Source: Colias croceus
Taxonomy: Eukaryota; Arthropoda; Insecta; Lepidoptera; Pieridae
Length of the DNA stretch: 64,000 nt
Assembly (NCBI RefSeq): GCF_905220415.1
Contig: NC_059538.1
Coordinates: 12,710,001-12,774,000 of the forward strand
Direction of reading: 5' to 3'
Part shown: positions 59,422 to 64,000 of the stretch, piece by piece
How the letters are laid out: each line of letters starts with the position of its first letter
Position numbering within the stretch: the first letter of the stretch is position 1
Position numbers and translations under genes: made by a program
The notes under the pieces: generated by a model
What the model saw: the letters and a program-made list of their open reading frames with translations, nothing else
Database searches by the model: none
Told to the model about the DNA's origin: nothing

Positions 59422-59665
59422 TCGAATTTTTTCTATCCTTTATAAATTTATATTTATAAAGCATTTGAATGCCATAAAAACAAAAAAAAAAAAAAAATAT
59501 AAATTCAAGAAAAGGTCGTGTTCCATCGTTACAATATTGTATTCACTGAAAAGTGCTTCATATTGGTTGAAATGGTTGTTGAATCATCTCAATAGATGGC
59601 GCGCGGTGTGTCCCTTAAGACACATAAAACTGAAAGGATAGAATAAATTCGATTGCTCAGGCGGG

Positions 59666-59740
59666 TCACGAGTGGCTGAGTTGGTTAGGCATCCGCCCCG
59701 GAATGGCGCGAAGGATGCGGGTTCAAGTCCCGCCTCGTGA
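59666..59740 (+). tRNA. tRNA-like core, array unit 6 (inverted)
   Basis: Consensus 75-nt core on the + strand, 319 bp after unit 5. Confidence 0.55.
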
Positions 59741-59981
59741 TCGAATTTTTTCTATCCTTTATAAATTTATATTTATAAAGCATTTGAATGCCATAAAAAC
59801 AAAAAAAAAAAAATATAAATTCAAGAAAAGGTCGTGTTCCATCGTTACAATATTGTATTCACTGAAAAGTGCTTCATATTGGTTGAAATGGTTGTTGAAT
59901 CATCTCAATAGATGGCGCGCGGTGTGTCCCTTAAGACACATAAAACTGAAAGGATAGAATAAATTCGATTGCTCAGGCGGG

Positions 59982-60056
59982 TCACGAGTGGCTGAGTTGG
60001 TTAGGCATCCGCCCCGGAATGGCGCGAAGGATGCGGGTTCAAGTCCCGCCTCGTGA
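59982..60056 (+). tRNA. tRNA-like core, array unit 7 (inverted)
   Basis: Final core. The array ends 42 bp later, at TTTATATTTATAAAG, where unrelated T-rich sequence begins. Confidence 0.55.
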
Positions 60057-60098
60057 TCGAATTTTTTCTATCCTTTATAAATTTATATTTATAAAGTT

Positions 60099-60400
60099 TT
60101 TTTTTGTAATTTTCAGAATCAATTTAAACAAAATTTATCAAGTTTGCCTCATAATAATAATTATTAGAAAGTAGGTAAGTAGGTACATATTTTGAGCCAT
60201 AAATTTAAATTTAGAACATTAGGTACCTAGGTAGTTACCTACCCATTGAATCGAAATAAAAAGAAATTAGAAAATACAATGATTTAAATAGGTACTTACT
60301 TTCATGATTTTATTTCATAATTATTATGCTTGCATTGGTATTTGTCTATTTTATTCTTTATTTTTCCACGCAGTACAATAAAAATTTCAATGTATTGTTA
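60099..60400. other. Upstream region of the edge gene, nothing recognised
   Basis: AT-rich with GGTACCTA-type short repeats near 60180-60245. No element end or exon seen. Confidence 0.4.
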
Positions 60401-60585
60401 TTTCTATGTTTTTTTTTAACCTGTGTAGACACATCTTTATGTCGTTCCTTGTTTACATTACAATTTCGATTCGAGCATAGGATTCGTCATTCGACCAATA
60501 GGGAGAGATTATTTTGAATTCATAATCCGAACCGGGTAGTCGTGCGCATCTTACACAAAGGGACGGTTATAAAAGTTGTAATAAA

Positions 60586-60630
60586 ATGGGCCTAACGAAT
60601 TTGAACGATTTATACAACTCCGCAGAAACT
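60586..60630 (+). CDS. First coding exon of an unidentified gene at the window edge
   Basis: ATG at 60586 gives MGLTNLNDLYNSAET and ends exactly on a codon at a good donor, ACT|GTAAGT. Joined in phase 0 to 63942, the protein continues LPPWLNQDTMRFAMQTTLEE. The upstream 120 bp are CG-richer, with a CCAATAGGGAG and TCTTACACAAAG, fitting a 5' UTR or promoter. I do not recognise the family with certainty; an N-terminal L-P-x-W-L-N motif is seen in insect CHK/ecdysteroid-kinase-like proteins, which is only a guess. The gene runs out of the window. Confidence 0.6.
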
Positions 60631-61223
60631 GTAAGTTTTTTTATTATTTACTTTAATATACATTAATATAAAATATAAGCGTATAAGTAGTGAATAACAT
60701 GCATTGTTTGCGGGTATTAAAAAAAAAAAGATATCACGCAGTTTAATAAATACTTTATGGCGTAGTTAGAGATGACGCGTAGGTACCTACCTACTTAGGT
60801 ATATTTTAAATTTTTCTCTAAAATAATTTATCATTGGTCGACTTTTATTCAATAATATATTGTTAATTATATGTTTTGTACAACATCATAGTTTAAGTTC
60901 CACTTGCCGGCCTTTAATTTCTATCATACCTATATCAATAAATTCATGTGTTCTTTTCTATTCTATTTTTATCCAAATTTTATGTTGCATACGATTCAAT
61001 ATATATAAAACAATATTTATCTATACTACCTATTTGTTGTTTTCGTTTGTAATGTAGCAATGTTGGTAAAATATCAAAATTCAAATCTGATTCGAATTTT
61101 CAAATAATTTCAAATTCGGGAACGCACGCGAAGCACATTAGTAAAGTTAGCGCAGTCACCAGCCATGAGCCACGAAGCAATAATAGTTCAGGACTCTTAC
61201 GTAGTAATTGTATTCTCTTTGGT

Positions 61224-61794
61224 TCAGGATACATCGCCCATTTTTGCAAGTGACTACTATCAAGCTGATTTTCCGTTTGTAGCTTTATTTTGATGAGACA
61301 CCGAATAATTTCGTGTACGAAACTCTCGATTGTGGTATCTAACAGAGATAACAAGGATAAAAATTTTTGATTTGATGGTTCTCAAATATTTATTACGCAA
61401 TTTGTAGGACAATATGTCTGTTGAATTATATAAACATTAACTAAGTGAAAACAAAAACAATCAGCTTGTTAGTAGGTAATCATTTATGATGACCTGGTTA
61501 TCGATACACTTTGGAAAGGGGGACTCTTTGAACCAACCATAGATTTTGTAGGACAAATATTTTTTCGAATAATTTAGGTAATTATCTTGAGATTGAACAA
61601 AAAAAATTCAGTTAGTAATAAATATTTGAGAACCATCAAATCAAAAATTTGTATCCTTGTTATCTCTGTTAGCTTAGCTACCACAATCGAGAGTTTCGTA
61701 CACGAAATTATTGGGCGTCTCATCAAAATAAAGCTACAAACGGAAAATTAGCTTGATAGTAGTCACTTGCAAAAATGGGCGATGTATCCTGAAC
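61224..61794. repeat. Inverted repeat with protein-like arms
   Basis: Arms 61224-61396 and 61615-61794 are about 90 percent complementary or better, with small indels, around a 218-bp spacer. The left arm on - encodes TTIESFVHEIIRCLIKIKLQ and SSHLQKWAMYPE; the right arm on + encodes the same peptides with one change and two stops. The family is unknown; it may be a transposon-derived gene fragment that was duplicated and inverted. Confidence 0.7.
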
Positions 61795-61927
61795 TATAAC
61801 CAAATATGTAAAATAAAATAAATGGGTTCTGTAATTTAATCAATAATTACACTAACTAAAAATATGTATTGTTTTAAAACTCCTTATTAAAACTCACAAT
61901 CTGATAAATTACGTTCCGAAAACAGAA

Positions 61928-63199
61928 CCGTCAAATTGGCCAACATTGCCCACTTTTTATGAATAATTTCAATTTCCGCAAAAAAATTCTATGACAACGT
62001 TAGTATTTTCTGTTAGCATATTATTATGTTTTTCTTAGATCGTGTGCATATATTGCTGTAGAAAATTTCATTATTCTTCAACATTTTATTCATTTTTTGT
62101 CTGTTTTTGAGGGCGGGTAAAGTTATCTGCACTTGTTGCCAACATTGCCCACGTCGATTTTTGACGTAAATATGACCTCTAGTCAGATTAGGTATATTAA
62201 AGTCCAATTCAAAAATGTTGGTAAAGATGTCGTTTACTTTAAAATCAAAGCAGTAAGTATCATTTAAGGTTCCCGACTTTATTCGGACTTTATTCGGCTG
62301 GGCAAAGTAACCCAGCCCCCCTAGCCAAGTGGCTTTCAGCCCTCCTAGCCAAGTGGCTTTCTGTTAGCGTCCTATAAAAAGATAAAAAAAGCAAAACAGA
62401 ATATTGTTCAGTGACTAATTTAATAAAAATCAACATATTTTTACATTTCAGTTGTGCTTAAAGCTTATTTTTCCGAAATTAACCGAATAGAATTATAGAA
62501 GTAATATTATTAACTATCAAATTATGTGGTAACTAGCTGCTCCCCGCGGTTTCACTATATTGCCTATAACCTTCCTCGATAAATGAGCTTTCTAACACCG
62601 AAAGAATTTTTTAAATCGGACCAGTAGTTCCCGAAATTAGCGCGTTCAAACAAACAAACAAACAAACAAACAATCAAACAAACAAACAAACAAACTCTTC
62701 CGCTTTATAATATTAGTATAGATAATATGAAATGTGCCAACCCTAAGCTTTTTTTTGATGGTGGGCAATGTTGTCAAATATACCCTACATTATTGGGTAA
62801 TTTTGCCCACCATTGTAACTTTTGTTTAAAACATCCTTCAGTGGTAATAATAGCATTAAAATACTCTTCAAACATTATTTTATAACATAGAGTAATAATA
62901 ACCTGTGTTTTAGCCATCATGCACAAACTATCACTTGAATTTTCACCATTTTTTGCCCGCAAAATCACACATGATATTCGACGAGTTACAATAAGTTGCT
63001 GATTTAAGTTAGCGACACACCGACACACGCAATAGGCAGTGTTGTCATACCATACATATATATAACCTATTTTACACCAAATACTATTAAATTATTAATG
63101 TTGCCAAAGTATAAAGGTATTTTTGCAATTTAAAAATTTTCTTATGAATTGATCTTTCGGCAAAGATACCCTTGTGGGCAATGATGGCCAATTTGACGG
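61928..63199. mobile_element. Inverted-repeat element with CCAACATTGCCCAC motif array
   Basis: Terminal inverted repeats CCGTCAAATTGGCCAACATT with GCCCAC, and the matching right end GTGGGCAATGATGGCCAATT. The motif recurs internally at 62136-62152 (TTGCCAACATTGCCCAC), 62761 (GTGGGCAATGTTG) and 62803 (TTGCCCACCATTG). 1272 bp, interrupted by a Helitron. No transposase frame. Target duplication not resolved. Confidence 0.75.
62533..62722 (-). mobile_element. Non-autonomous Helitron, subfamily C, with long CAAA run
   Basis: CTAGCTGCTCCCCGCGG on + through AGTAGTTCCCGAAATTAGCG and an expanded CAAA repeat to TATTAGTATAGA. Complete, and inserted in the 61928 element. Confidence 0.78.
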
Positions 63200-63941
63200 A
63201 ATACCTATATCGAGTCAAAAACAAAAAGCGTTATTTAATTTAACCGTAGTGAGGTAAGGATTATAGTACCTATACACTTAGTCCTAAGTAATAAATATTA
63301 AATAGGTTTACAGTTTACACACTAAGATTAATTCTAAGTTTACATAATATTATGTAGTATCTTATCATATTCTACCTAGTAAAGACTAAACTAGACTAAA
63401 GGACTTGACGCATTTTTACCATTTAGTAATCTATGGACAGTTATTATTCAAAATTTCAAACATCAAGAGATAAAACATACGCAGGCTAAATGACTGCAGA
63501 GCGGCCGCGGCGCGGCGGTGCTCCGTCTAGGTTATATTTTATAAGTACTTCACATTTCCATATTATGCATTCAGCCACAATTCAGCGGTTATTTTTATTA
63601 TTTCTTTTTATTGTAGGTATTTATAAAATAGCTTGTATATTATAAATTATAATACCTACCTAATAGGTACAGAAAATAACAATCAAAAGAGAATACTTAG
63701 ATCTTTCAACAAGATACTTTTAAATTTTAATAGCGCTGTTTAGTATATTACATAGGTATACAGAGAAGTATATTTTCAAGTAAATTTTTACGTGTCCCTT
63801 TCTTCAGGAAGACCAGCAACTTGAAATTATTGACTTTTGAACTCTGCATGCATTTTTATTGTTATCAAATCAGGAACTCATTGTACAGAAGTGTTTAAAA
63901 TTAATTAAAATCATCACAAGAGCAACTTCTATATCTTCCAG

Positions 63942-64000
63942 TTACCACCATGGTTGAACCAAGATACGATGCGCTTCGCGATGCAGACAACACTGGAAGA
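63942..64000 (+). CDS. Second coding exon of the edge gene, cut by the window end
   Basis: After the acceptor CTTCCAG the phase-0 frame reads LPPWLNQDTMRFAMQTTLEE with the last codon incomplete. An internal ATG in another frame sits in a Kozak-like ACCACCATGG, which could mislead a start call. The continuous frame with exon 1 favours splicing instead. Continuation lies outside the window. Confidence 0.55.

Larger units (their letters stand above)
58026..60098. repeat. Palindromic array of tRNA-like repeat units
   Basis: Units of 315-319 bp: an A/T-run, ATTTATAAAGGATAGAA, a 75-nt tRNA-like core, GATAGAATAAATTCGATTGC (complement), and a spacer with CGCGCGCCATCTATTGAGAT and ATATGAAGCACTTTTCAGTG. 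Four cores lie on - (58109, 58426, 58741, 59059) and three on + (59347, 59666, 59982). Arms of about 810 bp (about 58386-59193 and 59287-60098) surround a 93-bp spacer. Units are nearly identical apart from homopolymer length (about 11-16) and single bases, so amplification is recent. The GAATGGCGC-starting frames across two units are artefacts. A solitary copy is at 25648. Confidence 0.92.
60631..63941 (+). other. First intron of the edge gene (predicted)
   Basis: Donor GTAAGT at 60631, acceptor ATATCTTCCAG at 63941. It contains two inverted-repeat elements and a Helitron. The remainder (60640-61220 and 63200-63941) is AT-rich with no further exon visible, apart from a CG island at 63500-63525 (GAGCGGCCGCGGCGCGGCGG). 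Confidence 0.55.

Noticed and set aside
59384..59957. Two near-identical 84-85-residue open frames (RMRVQVPPRD...)
   Set aside because: They are translations of the tRNA-like repeat unit and its A-run. Frame length changes with the homopolymer, and the start lies inside the tRNA-like core.
58026..60098. CRISPR-like array
   Set aside because: Repeats of about 317 bp with no short unique spacers, in eukaryotic DNA; does not fit CRISPR.
60567..60575. TTATAAAAG as TATA box of the edge gene
   Set aside because: Only 11 bp before the ATG, so transcription would start downstream of the start codon.

Overview
The window looks like lepidopteran (moth or butterfly) nuclear DNA. It is AT-rich, genes are sparse and split by introns, and most recognisable sequence is mobile. 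Organism markers are many short non-autonomous Helitrons ending in CTAG|T after a GC-rich hairpin, RTE-clade reverse transcriptase fragments of the type seen in butterflies, TTAA-flanked and TA-flanked MITEs, and a 195-residue insect-type peroxiredoxin.

Genes. I can support two. (1) A complete four-exon typical 2-Cys peroxiredoxin on the + strand (coding 41397-48124; introns of 4088, 1758 and 294 bp). A splice acceptor just before its ATG implies at least one upstream non-coding exon; candidates lie near 30.8-31.0 kb and 33.1-33.2 kb. (2) The 5' end of a second + strand gene: a 45-nt first coding exon (60586-60630) and a second exon (63942 to the window edge), joined in phase across a 3.3 kb intron. 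All other coding-like sequence is retroelement debris or shadow frames.

Layout. 1-20 kb: intergenic, with scattered Helitrons, small dispersed repeats and a 760-bp inverted-repeat element. 20-30 kb: a 290-bp near-identical fold-back, a degraded RTE retrotransposon, a tRNA-like repeat, a hAT MITE with an exact 8-bp target duplication, and a tandem repeat pair. 30-41 kb: candidate first exons and Helitrons, including a head-to-tail dimer. 41-48 kb: peroxiredoxin, whose introns hold an antisense RTE fragment, Helitrons, MITEs and a tandem array copying the 3' end of exon 2. That array is rich in TTCnnGAA units that match the heat-shock-element consensus. 48-57 kb: nested MITEs, a THAP-like relic, a LINE tail and a fold-back element split by a second element at a TA. 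57-60.1 kb: a hexamer hairpin, a Helitron, and a 2-kb palindromic array of seven tRNA-like units. 60-64 kb: the start of the second gene, whose first intron carries two further inverted-repeat elements.

Most notable: the 58026-60098 tRNA-like array (four units on -, then three on +, about 317 bp each, forming about 810-bp palindrome arms); the exon-end/heat-shock-element minisatellite in peroxiredoxin intron 2; and three elements (52.1, 54.4 and 61.9 kb) whose terminal motif recurs internally in both orientations, as in arrays of transposase-binding sites. All calls come from reading the sequence; no database search was run.
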